Positions 43,644 through 52,768 of a stretch of DNA of 64,000 nucleotides are shown piece after piece. Every line of letters starts with the position of its first letter. Position 1 is the first letter of the stretch. This stretch comes from Blautia caecimuris (GTDB lineage Bacteria; Bacillota; Clostridia; Lachnospirales; Lachnospiraceae): the NCBI RefSeq assembly GCF_024622975.1, contig NZ_JANJZT010000006.1, forward strand, positions 1-64,000, read 5' to 3'. The position numbers and the translations under genes were made by a program. The notes under the pieces were generated by a model. The model made no database searches. It saw only the letters and a list, made by a program, of their open reading frames with translations, and was not told the origin of the DNA.

Positions 43644-44411
43644 GTGAAGAAGAGTGAGAGATGCCTTGCTATTCTGGAAATACTACAGAGACAGCATAAA
43701 GTAACAGTTACTGATTTAGCGCAGCGATTCGGAATATCAGAAATGACAATAAGGAGAGACTTGAATTTTCTGGCTCGTCAATATAACATCTCCAGAACTC
43801 ATGGAGGTGCTGAATTGGGTAATCAGCCTGTAGTAAGAATGATTTCATTTGATGAAGCCAGAATTGCTCATAAAGAAACAAAAGAAAAAATTGCAGCTAT
43901 GGCGGCAACAATGATACGAAGTGGTCAGAGGATATTTGTAGATGCAGGCTCAACTACCAGAATCATTCTTAATTATTTGAATGAGGAAACGAAGGCCGTG
44001 GTAGTTGTAAATCATCTTAAAGTTGCGGAACAGGCGTTGCAGTTCGAAAATCTGTCGGTCATTATGTTGGGAGGCGATATGATTCGAATTACAAATTGCA
44101 GCTCAGGTCCGGTGGCAGAAGAACAGTTAAAAAATTATCAGCTGGATATTGCTTTTATCGGAGCAGCAGCTATTGGTACAGATGGAAAGTTATATGATGG
44201 ATATTCGCCGGAAGCACGGCTAAAGAGTTCCCTTTTTTCAGTTGCCAAAAAGGTTTATGTACTTGCTGATTCTTCTAAGATTAATACATATGATTTGAAT
44301 GAATTTGGAAGTCTGTCTCAAATAGATGGATTAATAACAGACGCAGGGATAGATGAAGAAGGAATGATTTTAATGAAGCGTCATCGCGTAAATGTGATGA
44401 TTGCAGAATAA
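43644..44411 (+). CDS. DeoR-family transcriptional regulator
   Basis: 255 residues. N-terminal winged helix about 1-57 (VTVTDLAQRFGISEMTIRRDL), then the sugar-phosphate sensor domain (FVDAGSTTRIIL near 94, VVVVNHL, MLGGDMIR, FIGAAAIG). The ligand is usually a phosphorylated sugar made by the regulated pathway. The start is GTG at 43644 with AAAGGATGG upstream. Tandem AACGAACATT sites before the transporter operon downstream are GlpR/DeoR-like and are its probable operators. It keeps its own promoter and terminator. Confidence 0.9.
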   Translation: MKKSERCLAILEILQRQHKVTVTDLAQRFGISEMTIRRDLNFLARQYNISRTHGGAELGNQPVVRMISFDEARIAHKETKEKIAAMAATMIRSGQRIFVDAGSTTRIILNYLNEETKAVVVVNHLKVAEQALQFENLSVIMLGGDMIRITNCSSGPVAEEQLKNYQLDIAFIGAAAIGTDGKLYDGYSPEARLKSSLFSVAKKVYVLADSSKINTYDLNEFGSLSQIDGLITDAGIDEEGMILMKRHRVNVMIAE

Positions 44412-44434
44412 CAGAATAAATGTAAGGCTCTGAG

Positions 44435-44472
44435 GTCTGGTACAGAAATATGTTCTGTATCAGACTTTTTTT
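44435..44472 (+). terminator. Terminator after DeoR gene
   Basis: 13-bp stem GTCTGGTACAGAA/TTCTGTATCAGAC (44435-44447, 44453-44465), one G-T pair, 5-base loop, seven Ts. Confidence 0.92.
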
Positions 44473-44510
44473 GTTCAAACAAACAATTTATTCTATAAAT
44501 TTCCATGAAT

Positions 44511-44546
44511 TAAAAACGAACATTTTGCGAACTAAAAACGAACATT
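44511..44546 (+). promoter_or_regulatory. Tandem AACGAACATT operators
   Basis: TAAAAACGAACATT occurs at 44511-44524 and 44533-44546, 22 bases apart (two helix turns), with GCGAAC between. It resembles half-sites of DeoR-family GlpR (ATGTTCG/CGAACAT), fitting the adjacent DeoR-type regulator. Confidence 0.6.
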
Positions 44547-44694
44547 ATGTGCCTGGGGAAAGTGTGAAAAACTATGAAAAATGAGAGGGAAACAGGGAAA
44601 AATAAATTAAATACAAACAATATAATAGAGAAAATCAAACACTTAAAAGATGAAATGCACAAAATATAATAAGTATAATTGGTAATTAATCACA

Positions 44695-44723
44695 TTGAAT
44701 TAAAAAAAATGTTATGATAATAT
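44695..44723 (+). promoter_or_regulatory. Promoter of the island transporter operon
   Basis: TTGAAT (44695-44700), 17-base spacer, -10 TAATAT (44718-44723) preceded by TGA, an extended -10. Lies about 150 bases downstream of the tandem operators. Confidence 0.6.
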
Positions 44724-44797
44724 GTTCATATAAACAAAAAGGAAACGGCCAATTCCAAAAACAAACAAAATTATAAGACAAAGGGAGGTTTTCAGAT

Positions 44798-45772
44798 ATG
44801 AAGAAAAAGTTTATGGCAGTGCTTCTTACAGGAGCAATGGCAGTATCTATGGTGTCAGGTATTACAGTAAAAGCTGATGAAAAAGAGAGTTATACAATTG
44901 GATTTTCACCGTATACATTGACAAATGAATATTTTACAGCTGTTCTTGATGGAGTACAAAAAGCCTGTGATGAGACAGGAAATGAGTTGATTTATTTTGA
45001 TCCTCAGAATGATCCAACACAGCAGGCTTCTCAGATTGACGATATGATTGCCAGTGGAATTGATGCATTGATTTATATTCCCTACGATTCAGCAGGAGCG
45101 CAGACTGTACTTCAGACATGTAAGGATGCAGGAGTAAAGGTTATTAATATTGATAATGTTATTACAGAAGATGATTATGAGCTGGTAGATGGAATCATTG
45201 CTTCAGATAATACCCAGCTTGGCTATTTGTCAGGTCAGTGGGTAGCAGAAAATCATCCGGATGGAGCAAATGTACTGGTTGTTCATTTGCAGACTGCAGA
45301 ATCCTGTATTATTAATGTAGATGGCTTCTGGAAAGGAATAAAGGATAATACAGAAAATGCTGAGGCATTTAAAGAAGTACAGGTAGTAGAAGGAGAAGGT
45401 TCAACAGAAACTTCGTTTAATGTAGTGTCAGATGCACTTCAGGCTCATGATGATATTGATGTTATTTACTGCATTAATGACACTTCTGCACTGGGAGCAG
45501 TACAGGCGGTAGAAGATGCCGGAAAAACAGGTCAAATTGATATTCTTGGAAAAGATGGAGCGCCTATTGGAAAGCATGCAGTCAAAGATGGAACTATGGT
45601 TCAGACATCTGCACAAAGACCTACCTATATGGGATATCTTGGAGTAAAAGAAGCAATAGATCTTCTGGAAGGGAAAGAAATTGAATTTAATACAGCGATT
45701 GAGTCCTACAGCATTACTGCAGACAACATTGATGATTATGACCTGGACGCATGGGATTCTCTGGAAGAGTAA
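44798..45772 (+). CDS. Sugar-binding protein, RbsB type
   Basis: 324 residues. Signal peptide about 1-26 (MKKKFMAVLLTGAMAVSM, ending VKA), no lipobox cysteine. The core begins YTIGFSPYTLTNEYF, followed by FDPQNDPTQQASQIDDMIASG and IIASDNTQLGY, the periplasmic_binding_protein type 4 pattern of ribose/galactose receptors. It delivers a monosaccharide to the importer encoded next. AAAGGGAGG precedes the ATG. A strong hairpin after the gene probably limits read-through. Confidence 0.9.
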   Translation: MKKKFMAVLLTGAMAVSMVSGITVKADEKESYTIGFSPYTLTNEYFTAVLDGVQKACDETGNELIYFDPQNDPTQQASQIDDMIASGIDALIYIPYDSAGAQTVLQTCKDAGVKVINIDNVITEDDYELVDGIIASDNTQLGYLSGQWVAENHPDGANVLVVHLQTAESCIINVDGFWKGIKDNTENAEAFKEVQVVEGEGSTETSFNVVSDALQAHDDIDVIYCINDTSALGAVQAVEDAGKTGQIDILGKDGAPIGKHAVKDGTMVQTSAQRPTYMGYLGVKEAIDLLEGKEIEFNTAIESYSITADNIDDYDLDAWDSLEE

Positions 45773-45814
45773 TTGATATGGAAACATTCGGCTAAATACA
45801 GCTGGATTAAAGCA

Positions 45815-45848
45815 GGGCGTTGCGGGTGTATTGCAACGCCCAATTTTT
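45815..45848 (+). terminator. Attenuator hairpin after binding-protein gene
   Basis: Perfect 9-bp stem GGGCGTTGC/GCAACGCCC (45815-45823, 45833-45841), 9-base loop, then AATTTTT. A partial terminator that would keep binding-protein mRNA in excess over the ATPase and permease. Confidence 0.75.
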
Positions 45849-45875
45849 AAAGAATTTATGAGAGGAAGCATAAAT

Positions 45876-47366
45876 ATGAGCGAAACAAAGTTGTTGGAAA
45901 TGAATGATATAACCAAAGCATTTTCATCCAATATTGTGTTGAACGGTGTGAAGCTTTCTGTAAATGAAGGAGAGGTCGTTGCTATCCTCGGTGAAAACGG
46001 TGCAGGAAAATCAACTCTGATTAAAATTTTGGGTGGAATTTATAAAGCTGATTCGGGAGAAATCCGTATACATGGAGAGGTAAAGAATATATCTTCTGCT
46101 GCAGTAGCCGGTGCAAATGGGATCAGAATCATTCATCAGGAAATTGTTCTTGTTCCGGATAGAACTATTGCTGCCAATGTATTTTTGGGGAGAGAACCAA
46201 GAAATAAGTTTGGATTGGTAGATGTACCTGAGATGGAAAGACAGACACAAAAACTGATTGATGATCTTAACCTGAACCTCAGGGCAGATCAGTTAGTCAG
46301 AAGCCTGACAATGGGAATGCAGCAATTGGTTGAAATCATAAAAGCAATCTCAGCAGAAGCTAAAATTGTAGTAATGGATGAGCCAACATCTTCCTTATCA
46401 CAGGGAGAGGTGGAGATTTTGTTTGGAATTATTCAGCTGCTTCAGAAAAAAAACATAGGCATCATTTATATTTCTCACAGACTGGAAGAATTATTTGCAA
46501 TTACAGACAGAATAGTAGTGCTTCGTGACGGGAAAATGGTGGGAGATATTAAAACAAAAGAAGCAGAAAAAGATAATTTGATTAATCTGATGGTAGGAAG
46601 AGAACTGGATAGTTTTTATACAAAAAACAAGCATCACATTGGGGAAATAGCATTATCGGTAAAAAATCTTTCTCATGAAAAATATTTCAGTAATGCGAGT
46701 TTTACAGCACGATATGGAGAAATTGTAGGCTTTGCCGGACTGGTAGGTTCAGGACGAACAGAATTAATGAAAACAGTCTTTGGAGCTTATGCTAAAAAGA
46801 ATGGAGAGATACAGTTAGATGGGAAGTCTCTTGAAATTAAAAATCCGAAAGATGCAATCAGAAATGGTATTGCTTATGTCTCAGAGGATCGACGTGGTGA
46901 AGGGCTTATCCTGAAAAATGATGTGAAATTCAATATGGGTCTTGTCTGTTTGAAGGATTTTGTAAAAGGAATTCGTGTAAAAAATAAAGAGTGGAATTCA
47001 ATGGTAGAAGAGTACAGAAAAAAATTTTCTATTAAAATTACATCTTCAAAACAGCTTACAGGAAATTTAAGTGGAGGAAATCAGCAAAAAGTCGTATTAA
47101 GTAAATGGCTGGCAAATAATCCAAGAGTGATTATTCTGGATGAGCCTACAAGGGGAATTGATGTTGCAGCAAAGGCAGAGATTTATGCAATTATTGATGC
47201 GTTGGCTGCAAGTGGCGTATGTATTATTATGATTTCTTCAGAACTTCCGGAGATTATTAATATGTGCAACAGATGTTATGTGATGTGTGAGGGAAAGATT
47301 ACAGGAGAGATCAGTGAAAATGAATTTTCTCAGGAAACGATGATGAAGCTGGCAACACAGAGATAA
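45876..47366 (+). CDS. Sugar ABC importer ATPase, RbsA/MglA type
   Basis: 496 residues, tandem ATPase. First half Walker A GENGAGKST near 40 and Walker B VVMDEPTSSLSQG near 167; second half GLVGSGRTE near 289, signature LSGGNQQK near 397, IILDEPTRGID near 419. Second Walker A is degenerate as usual. ATG 45876 is chosen (GAGAGGAAG upstream); an in-frame ATG at 45831 falls inside the attenuator hairpin. Partner of the binding protein before and permease after. Confidence 0.92.
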   Translation: MSETKLLEMNDITKAFSSNIVLNGVKLSVNEGEVVAILGENGAGKSTLIKILGGIYKADSGEIRIHGEVKNISSAAVAGANGIRIIHQEIVLVPDRTIAANVFLGREPRNKFGLVDVPEMERQTQKLIDDLNLNLRADQLVRSLTMGMQQLVEIIKAISAEAKIVVMDEPTSSLSQGEVEILFGIIQLLQKKNIGIIYISHRLEELFAITDRIVVLRDGKMVGDIKTKEAEKDNLINLMVGRELDSFYTKNKHHIGEIALSVKNLSHEKYFSNASFTARYGEIVGFAGLVGSGRTELMKTVFGAYAKKNGEIQLDGKSLEIKNPKDAIRNGIAYVSEDRRGEGLILKNDVKFNMGLVCLKDFVKGIRVKNKEWNSMVEEYRKKFSIKITSSKQLTGNLSGGNQQKVVLSKWLANNPRVIILDEPTRGIDVAAKAEIYAIIDALAASGVCIIMISSELPEIINMCNRCYVMCEGKITGEISENEFSQETMMKLATQR

Positions 47367-47415
47367 TATTTATTTAACAAAAACAGTAGACAAAAAAGAA
47401 GCAGGAGGTCTGGAA

Positions 47416-48381
47416 ATGCATACAGAGAAAAAAAGAATACCAGGCATGTATTTTTTTAAACGAAATATAGGAACAATTATTGGCTTAATTCTTTTAATCA
47501 TAGTTGTTACCATATCTACGCCAAGATTTTTGACAACTTCGAATATATTAAATCTACTAAAATCTAATTCTGTAAATGCGATTATCAGCTGTGGAATGCT
47601 GATGGCAATTCTTATGGGAGAGATTGATATTTCTGTTGGATCTACAGTAGGTCTGTCAGGCATTATTGGGGCTTATATGATGACAAATATGGGGCTTCCG
47701 GCAGGACCAACAATTTGTATCTGCCTTATGGTAGGTGCCCTGGTAGGTATTGTAAATGGCATTGCAATTTCTTATTTAAAGGTACCTGCTTTTGTAGCAA
47801 CTTTAGCAACACAGAGTATTGGACGTGGGCTTACGGAAATTATTTCGGGAGGAGTTACTATTCGTGTAAGAGATGATTCCTATACAGCTATTGGCAATAC
47901 TTCCATAGGAGGAATTTCCGTTATTATTATTTATGCTGCAGTGATTCTGGTATTTACATGGTTTTTATTGAACCGTACACGTTTCGGATACTATATTTAT
48001 GCGATTGGTGGAAATAAACTGGCAGCTCAGTATTCCGGAGTGAATGTAAAAAAATATAATATGCTTCCGTATGTTCTTATTGGTCTTTTCTGTGGCCTCA
48101 GTGGATTGATCTGGTCAGCAAGACTGGGAAGTGCAGCTGCAACTCTGGGAAGTGGATTTGAGATGGATGCTATTGCAGCTGTTGTTATTGGCGGAACAAG
48201 TATGTCAGGCGGTGTTGGTACTGTTGGAGGAACTTTTATTGGAGTTTTAATTATTGGGGTAATCACAAACGGTCTGAATCTTATGGGCATCAATTCTTTC
48301 TGGCAGGAAGTATTTAAAGGCATTATTATTCTTGTTGCTGTCGTTATTGATGTAGTAAGAAAAACAAAAACGAAAGAGTGA
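47416..48381 (+). CDS. Sugar ABC importer permease, RbsC type
   Basis: 321 residues, eight to ten helices, family motif GEIDISVGSTVGLSG at about 75-89 and AIGGNKLAAQYSGVNV in the C-terminal half. AGCAGGAGG precedes the ATG. Its stop overlaps a potential GTG start of the next kinase gene. Completes the island importer. Confidence 0.92.
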   Translation: MHTEKKRIPGMYFFKRNIGTIIGLILLIIVVTISTPRFLTTSNILNLLKSNSVNAIISCGMLMAILMGEIDISVGSTVGLSGIIGAYMMTNMGLPAGPTICICLMVGALVGIVNGIAISYLKVPAFVATLATQSIGRGLTEIISGGVTIRVRDDSYTAIGNTSIGGISVIIIYAAVILVFTWFLLNRTRFGYYIYAIGGNKLAAQYSGVNVKKYNMLPYVLIGLFCGLSGLIWSARLGSAAATLGSGFEMDAIAAVVIGGTSMSGGVGTVGGTFIGVLIIGVITNGLNLMGINSFWQEVFKGIIILVAVVIDVVRKTKTKE

Positions 48382-48386
48382 GAAAA

Positions 48387-49874
48387 ATGGCTTTTGCAGG
48401 AATTGATATAGGAACCAGTGGATGTAAGCTGCTGGTATATGATTTGGAAGGACATGTGATTTTTCGATCATCCAGAAAGTATCGGGAAGAGGGAAGGGAT
48501 GGATTTAGAGAACTGAATCCTGAAGTGGTTCTGGAAAATGTCAAGATTATTTTATCAGAAGCCGGAAAAAATTGTCCGGAAAATATAGAAGCTTTGGCAG
48601 TAGCCAGTCTTGGCGAATCAGTTGTATGTCTTGATGAGAATAATAATATTCTGGCCAATTCGATGCTTACCGGAGACTGTAGGGGAATCACAGAAATTCA
48701 GGAATTGATTCAGCATTTTGGAGCACAGCATATTTTTGAAATAACAGGGCTTCCGCCAAATGAATTATATGGTCTTCCGAAATATATGTGGCTGAATCAG
48801 AATACAGATGTGATAAAAAAAGCAAAAGCTATTTTATATTATGAAGATTTTATTGGATATATCCTTACAGGAAAAAGAATGGTGAGTTATTCCTCGGCGG
48901 CAAGAAGTATGGCTTTTGATATCAGAAAAAAGGAGTGGTCAGAAGAACTTCTGGGGGCAGCTGGTATTTCTTTACAACAGATGTCCGTACCTGTGGCACC
49001 GTCTACAGTTATTGGAACTGTTTTGCCGGAGATAGCTGAAAGACTGGGATTAAATCATGAGCTAAAAGTAATAGCAGGTGGGCACGATCAGACCTGTGCG
49101 GCTCTGGGGAGTGGATTGATATCTTCAGAAAACGGCGAAATTGGCATGGGTACCTGTGAATTTATGTTTACAATGCTGCCGGAAATAAAAATGACTCCTT
49201 ATATGATACAAAATAATTTTACCTGTATTCCGTATGTGTTGAACAATACATATTTATCCAGTATTGAAGTAACTACCTGTGGAATACTGAAAAACTGGGC
49301 AAGAGATACTATTTTTCAGGGTATATCTATGGAGTGCCAAAAACAGGGTAAGGATTTTTGGGGAGAAATGGAGGATAAGGCAAAAAATATACATACAGAC
49401 ATACTGTTATTACCCCAATTTGGCTCGGCAGGAAATCCGGATCTTTCCATGGATGCAAAAGGAACAATTACAGGATTAACAATTCATACAAAACCAGAGG
49501 AAATATACAGAGCGATTCTTGAGGGAATGGCATTTCAGATGTATCTGGCGTATGAAAGAATGAATGTAATTGGTACGAAGATGAAAAAGATTGCAGCAAC
49601 AGGAGGCGGATCAGTTTCAGATCTGACCCTTCAGATAAGAGCAGATGTGTTTGGAATGGAGGTATATTCTCTGGAAAGTGAAGAGGCTGGAACATTGGGG
49701 TGTATGTTGATGTCAGCAGTTGCTACAGGAGCCTATAAGTCTTTGAAAGCAGGGATAAAAAAGACAGTAAGAATAAAAAAATGTTTTAAACCAGATTCGG
49801 AGATGCATCGGTATTATAATGAAAAATTTAAAAAATATAAGGAACTATATGAGTTAATGCACAGATTTAGATAA
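48387..49874 (+). CDS. FGGY-family carbohydrate kinase A
   Basis: About 495 residues, xylulokinase-like. Phosphate-1 motif AGIDIGTSGCK at the N-terminus and nucleotide motif TGGGSVSDLTLQIRADVF near 403-420. Start chosen as ATG 48387; GTG 48378, three codons earlier and overlapping the permease stop, is nearly as good. Substrate unknown. It is one of two FGGY kinases in this five-gene catabolic set and clearly diverged from the other, so they probably act on different substrates, or one is a spare. GIASGL-type regions differ from the LyxK-type enzyme at 13875. Confidence 0.85.
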   Translation: MAFAGIDIGTSGCKLLVYDLEGHVIFRSSRKYREEGRDGFRELNPEVVLENVKIILSEAGKNCPENIEALAVASLGESVVCLDENNNILANSMLTGDCRGITEIQELIQHFGAQHIFEITGLPPNELYGLPKYMWLNQNTDVIKKAKAILYYEDFIGYILTGKRMVSYSSAARSMAFDIRKKEWSEELLGAAGISLQQMSVPVAPSTVIGTVLPEIAERLGLNHELKVIAGGHDQTCAALGSGLISSENGEIGMGTCEFMFTMLPEIKMTPYMIQNNFTCIPYVLNNTYLSSIEVTTCGILKNWARDTIFQGISMECQKQGKDFWGEMEDKAKNIHTDILLLPQFGSAGNPDLSMDAKGTITGLTIHTKPEEIYRAILEGMAFQMYLAYERMNVIGTKMKKIAATGGGSVSDLTLQIRADVFGMEVYSLESEEAGTLGCMLMSAVATGAYKSLKAGIKKTVRIKKCFKPDSEMHRYYNEKFKKYKELYELMHRFR

Positions 49875-49893
49875 AAATGTGGAGGTTAAAACA

Positions 49894-50730
49894 ATGAGGC
49901 TGGTAAATGGTTTTAAATTAATGGAATTTGCAAAAAGGTATCATTATGTACTTCCCGCATTTAATACGACAAATTTAGAAATGACGTATGCTATTGCGGA
50001 TGGGCTAATGAAAGCAGAGCTTCCAGGATATATTCAGATTTCTTCAAACAATTTGAGATTGTCAAATCCGGAGATTATTGCCGAAATGGCAGCAGATGCG
50101 GTCAAAAAGTCAGAGACACCTATTGGTTTGCATTTGGATCATGGGAAATCTTTTGAGGATGTAAAAGCATGTATAGATGCGGGGTTTACATCAATTATGA
50201 TTGATGCATCTTACCTTCCTTTTGAAGAAAATATAAAGGAATGCAGAAAAGCAGCAGACTACTGCCATTTTTATGGAATTCCAGTAGAAGCAGAACTGGG
50301 AGCATTGAAGGGAAAAGAAGAGGATATTATAAATGAGGCAGAATGTAAAACAGATCCCGATATGGTAGCAGATTTTGTGGAACGGACAGGATGTGATACT
50401 TTAGCTGTGTCTGTGGGAAATGTTCATGGGTTATGTTTGAATCCTCAGATTGATATACCACTTCTGGAGAAAATTAATCAGGTGAGTAAGGTGCCGCTGG
50501 TTTTACATGGTGGATCTGGAATACCTAAAGAAGTTATATGGGAAGCTAAAAAATACGGACTGATAAAAATTAATTACGGCTCTGATCTTCGTAAAGAATA
50601 TATTAAGACATTTGGAAGTGCATATGAAAGTAATCATAATGAACATGATGTAATACATTTAAGCCTGGAGGCAGTGGAAGAGGTAAGCAGACGGGCACGG
50701 GAGCTGGTAACAATGATTAATGAACACTAA
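49894..50730 (+). CDS. Class II ketose-bisphosphate aldolase
   Basis: 278 residues, zinc-dependent FbaA/GatY/KbaY family. Catalytic Asp and zinc His in LHLDHG (near 79-84), EAELGALKG near 130, zinc histidines in VGNVHG near 176 and VLHGGSG near 205-211, and a phosphate site KINYGSDLR in place of the commoner KxNxxTD/E. It should cleave a ketose 1-phosphate or 1,6-bisphosphate to DHAP and an aldehyde. Beside two FGGY kinases this suggests a sugar that is phosphorylated and then split. Start ATG 49894 after GGAGG. Confidence 0.87.
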   Translation: MRLVNGFKLMEFAKRYHYVLPAFNTTNLEMTYAIADGLMKAELPGYIQISSNNLRLSNPEIIAEMAADAVKKSETPIGLHLDHGKSFEDVKACIDAGFTSIMIDASYLPFEENIKECRKAADYCHFYGIPVEAELGALKGKEEDIINEAECKTDPDMVADFVERTGCDTLAVSVGNVHGLCLNPQIDIPLLEKINQVSKVPLVLHGGSGIPKEVIWEAKKYGLIKINYGSDLRKEYIKTFGSAYESNHNEHDVIHLSLEAVEEVSRRARELVTMINEH

Positions 50731-50754
50731 ATTTCTTCTGTAGGTGGTGTTAGT

Positions 50755-52248
50755 TTGAAACATACATATTTGGGAATAGACATGGGAACATCCGCGATGA
50801 AAATGGTGCTTATTGACTCGGAAAAGGCTGTTCTCAGACAGGTTTCTGAGGAATACGAAGCAGTGCATGCAGGAGACGGATGGAGTGAGATTGATCCCGT
50901 AATCTGGTATTCTGCTATGAAAAAAGGTATCCATAAAATAATGGAAGGGCAGGATACAAGTGCTTTGGCTGGAATTGGGGTTACCGGTCAGATGCATACG
51001 CTGATTGTTCTGGGAGAAGATGGGAAAGCTGTCCGTCCTGCAATGATGTGGAATGATACAAGAACAAAAATAATTCTTCCAGAGTTAAAAAATAAAATCA
51101 GAAAGTTTCCAGAAGGGGAATATTTGTCTAAAACAATTTCAACAGGAAGTCCGGCAGCAAATCTTTACTGGATGAAAAAATATGAACCGGAGAATTTGGA
51201 AAAAATAAAAAAGTTTTTGATAGGACCGGATTATTTAGTATTTTGCCTTACCGGAAATACAGTAACAGACTACTGTGAAGCATCAACCTCATGTCTTTAT
51301 AGAATTGATAAAAAAGAATGGTCAGAAGAAATAAGGCAACTAATAGGATTAGAAAAAAATACATATCCGGAAATAAAAGGAAGCGCCCGAAAAGCAGGGA
51401 AAATTTTACCTGAAATAGCTGAGGAATTCCAGTTCAGTTCAGATGTGGAGGTGATTGTAGGGACAGGAGATAATCCTGCAACAGCTATTTCTACAGGATG
51501 TCTGGGTCTTGGATATCCTGTTATTTCCCTGGGGACATCCGGGATATTTATGATGCCAATAGAGAAGCCTGAGAGCCAGACAAGAGGGAAAAAGATATTG
51601 TTTTCTTTTGATGATAAAAAATATTCTTTTCTGGTTCAGGGAGCAGTTCAATGTAATGGAAATACATTTGACTGGTGGAATCGTGATATTATGGAAATGA
51701 GGAATTTTCATAAAATGACAACAGAACTGGATGTTAGTAAAATGGCAGAAAATGAATTAATGTTTTATCCTCATTTAAACGGTGAAAAAACAATTTATGC
51801 AGATACAGAACTGAGAGGAGCATTTACAGGAATCAATCTTTCTACTACCCAGGAAGACCTGTTTTATGCAGTTATAGAAGGTCTGTGTATGGGATTTCGA
51901 GAACTGGCAGAAAAAATGAAATTGCCTATCAGGGAATATGGAAGTGTAAAAGTAGTAGGTGGAGGAGCGAAAAGCCCGGTATGGCTTCAAACAATGGCAA
52001 ATGTTCTTAACGTTTCAGTTGAAAAAATGGAAGGAATGATAGGACCTGCTTTTGGAATTGCTTTGTTAGCATCTTATAAAAATGAGAATTTTTCATCACT
52101 ACAAAGAATAACAGAAGGCAATGTAATAACAGAATGTTGTTATCAACCGGACAGGAAAGCTGCAAGTTTTTGTGAAAAAAAATATGAGAAATATCTGAGG
52201 ATGCGAAAAGGCCTGAAATATATTGAAAATGGAAGTAAGGTGATTTAG
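50755..52248 (+). CDS. FGGY-family xylulokinase-like kinase B
   Basis: 497 residues, closest in pattern to XylB: GIDMGTSAMKM, AGIGVTGQMHTLIVL, RPAMMWNDTRT, GPDYLVFCLTG, VVGGGAKSPVWLQTMANVL near 400-418. The start is TTG at 50755 with GGTGGTG upstream; no ATG is suitable. Its last codons and stop lie within the right 24-bp repeat, so the natural C-terminus may have been altered at insertion. XylB-like enzymes phosphorylate D-xylulose, but many close relatives use other ketoses, so I do not assign a symbol. Confidence 0.85.
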   Translation: MKHTYLGIDMGTSAMKMVLIDSEKAVLRQVSEEYEAVHAGDGWSEIDPVIWYSAMKKGIHKIMEGQDTSALAGIGVTGQMHTLIVLGEDGKAVRPAMMWNDTRTKIILPELKNKIRKFPEGEYLSKTISTGSPAANLYWMKKYEPENLEKIKKFLIGPDYLVFCLTGNTVTDYCEASTSCLYRIDKKEWSEEIRQLIGLEKNTYPEIKGSARKAGKILPEIAEEFQFSSDVEVIVGTGDNPATAISTGCLGLGYPVISLGTSGIFMMPIEKPESQTRGKKILFSFDDKKYSFLVQGAVQCNGNTFDWWNRDIMEMRNFHKMTTELDVSKMAENELMFYPHLNGEKTIYADTELRGAFTGINLSTTQEDLFYAVIEGLCMGFRELAEKMKLPIREYGSVKVVGGGAKSPVWLQTMANVLNVSVEKMEGMIGPAFGIALLASYKNENFSSLQRITEGNVITECCYQPDRKAASFCEKKYEKYLRMRKGLKYIENGSKVI

Positions 52249-52254
52249 TCACAG
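52231..52254 (+). repeat. 24-bp direct repeat, right copy
   Basis: Exact copy of 43525-43548; encodes the last six codons (ending KVI) and stop of kinase B. Confidence 0.95.
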
Positions 52255-52442
52255 ACTGGCCGAGAATCTTCGTGTATGATACATACATAAACAGGAGGAA
52301 AAAGGTACAGAAATAAATCTGATACAGAAGTGTGATGTAAAAGCAGAGCATGAAAATAAATCCTGTAAAAATGGAAATAATAAATAAAAATACACAATGT
52401 CCGGGATGCAGGAGACGGAACGCCGGGCAGGAGGAGGATCAT

Positions 52443-52751
52443 ATGTCAGTTTTAAATATTACAAAAAATAATTTTCAGGAAGAAGTAATGAACAGTAATA
52501 AACCGGTTCTGCTGGATTTTTGGGCAGGATGGTGCGGACCCTGCAGGATGCTCTCCCCGGTAGTGGAAGAAATTGCAGAAGAAAATGACAGTATTAAGGT
52601 ATGCAAGGTAAATGTGGATGAGCAGCAGGAACTGGCATCTGAGTTCCAGGTAATGACAATCCCAACACTGGTGGTTATCAAAAACGGACAGATTCAGAAC
52701 CGTTCTATGGGAGTGAAGCCAAAAGAAGAGATCCTGGACATGGTTCAGTAA
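52443..52751 (+). CDS. trxA: Thioredoxin
   Basis: 102 residues with active site WCGPC at 30-34, FWAGW before it and the cis-proline in TIPTL near 75. Reduces protein disulfides. AGGAGGAGG precedes ATG 52443. The same frame stays open upstream to an ATG at 52350, which would add 31 residues containing CPGC; no good ribosome site supports it. Without the island, this gene would directly follow the exporter operon. Confidence 0.93.
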   Translation: MSVLNITKNNFQEEVMNSNKPVLLDFWAGWCGPCRMLSPVVEEIAEENDSIKVCKVNVDEQQELASEFQVMTIPTLVVIKNGQIQNRSMGVKPKEEILDMVQ

Positions 52752-52768
52752 AACGAAATAAAAAGTAC

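Larger units (their letters stand above)
43549..52230. mobile_element. 8.7-kb A+T-rich sugar-catabolism island
   Basis: The segment between the two 24-bp repeats carries a self-contained set: DeoR regulator, ABC importer, two FGGY kinases and an aldolase, all on the plus strand. By eye its coding sequence is more A+T-rich than the genes on both sides. No integrase or transposase is inside, so the insertion mechanism is unknown. Confidence 0.65.

Noticed and set aside
52350-52442. N-terminal extension of thioredoxin with CPGC
   Set aside because: No ribosome site at 52350 and a very strong one directly before 52443.
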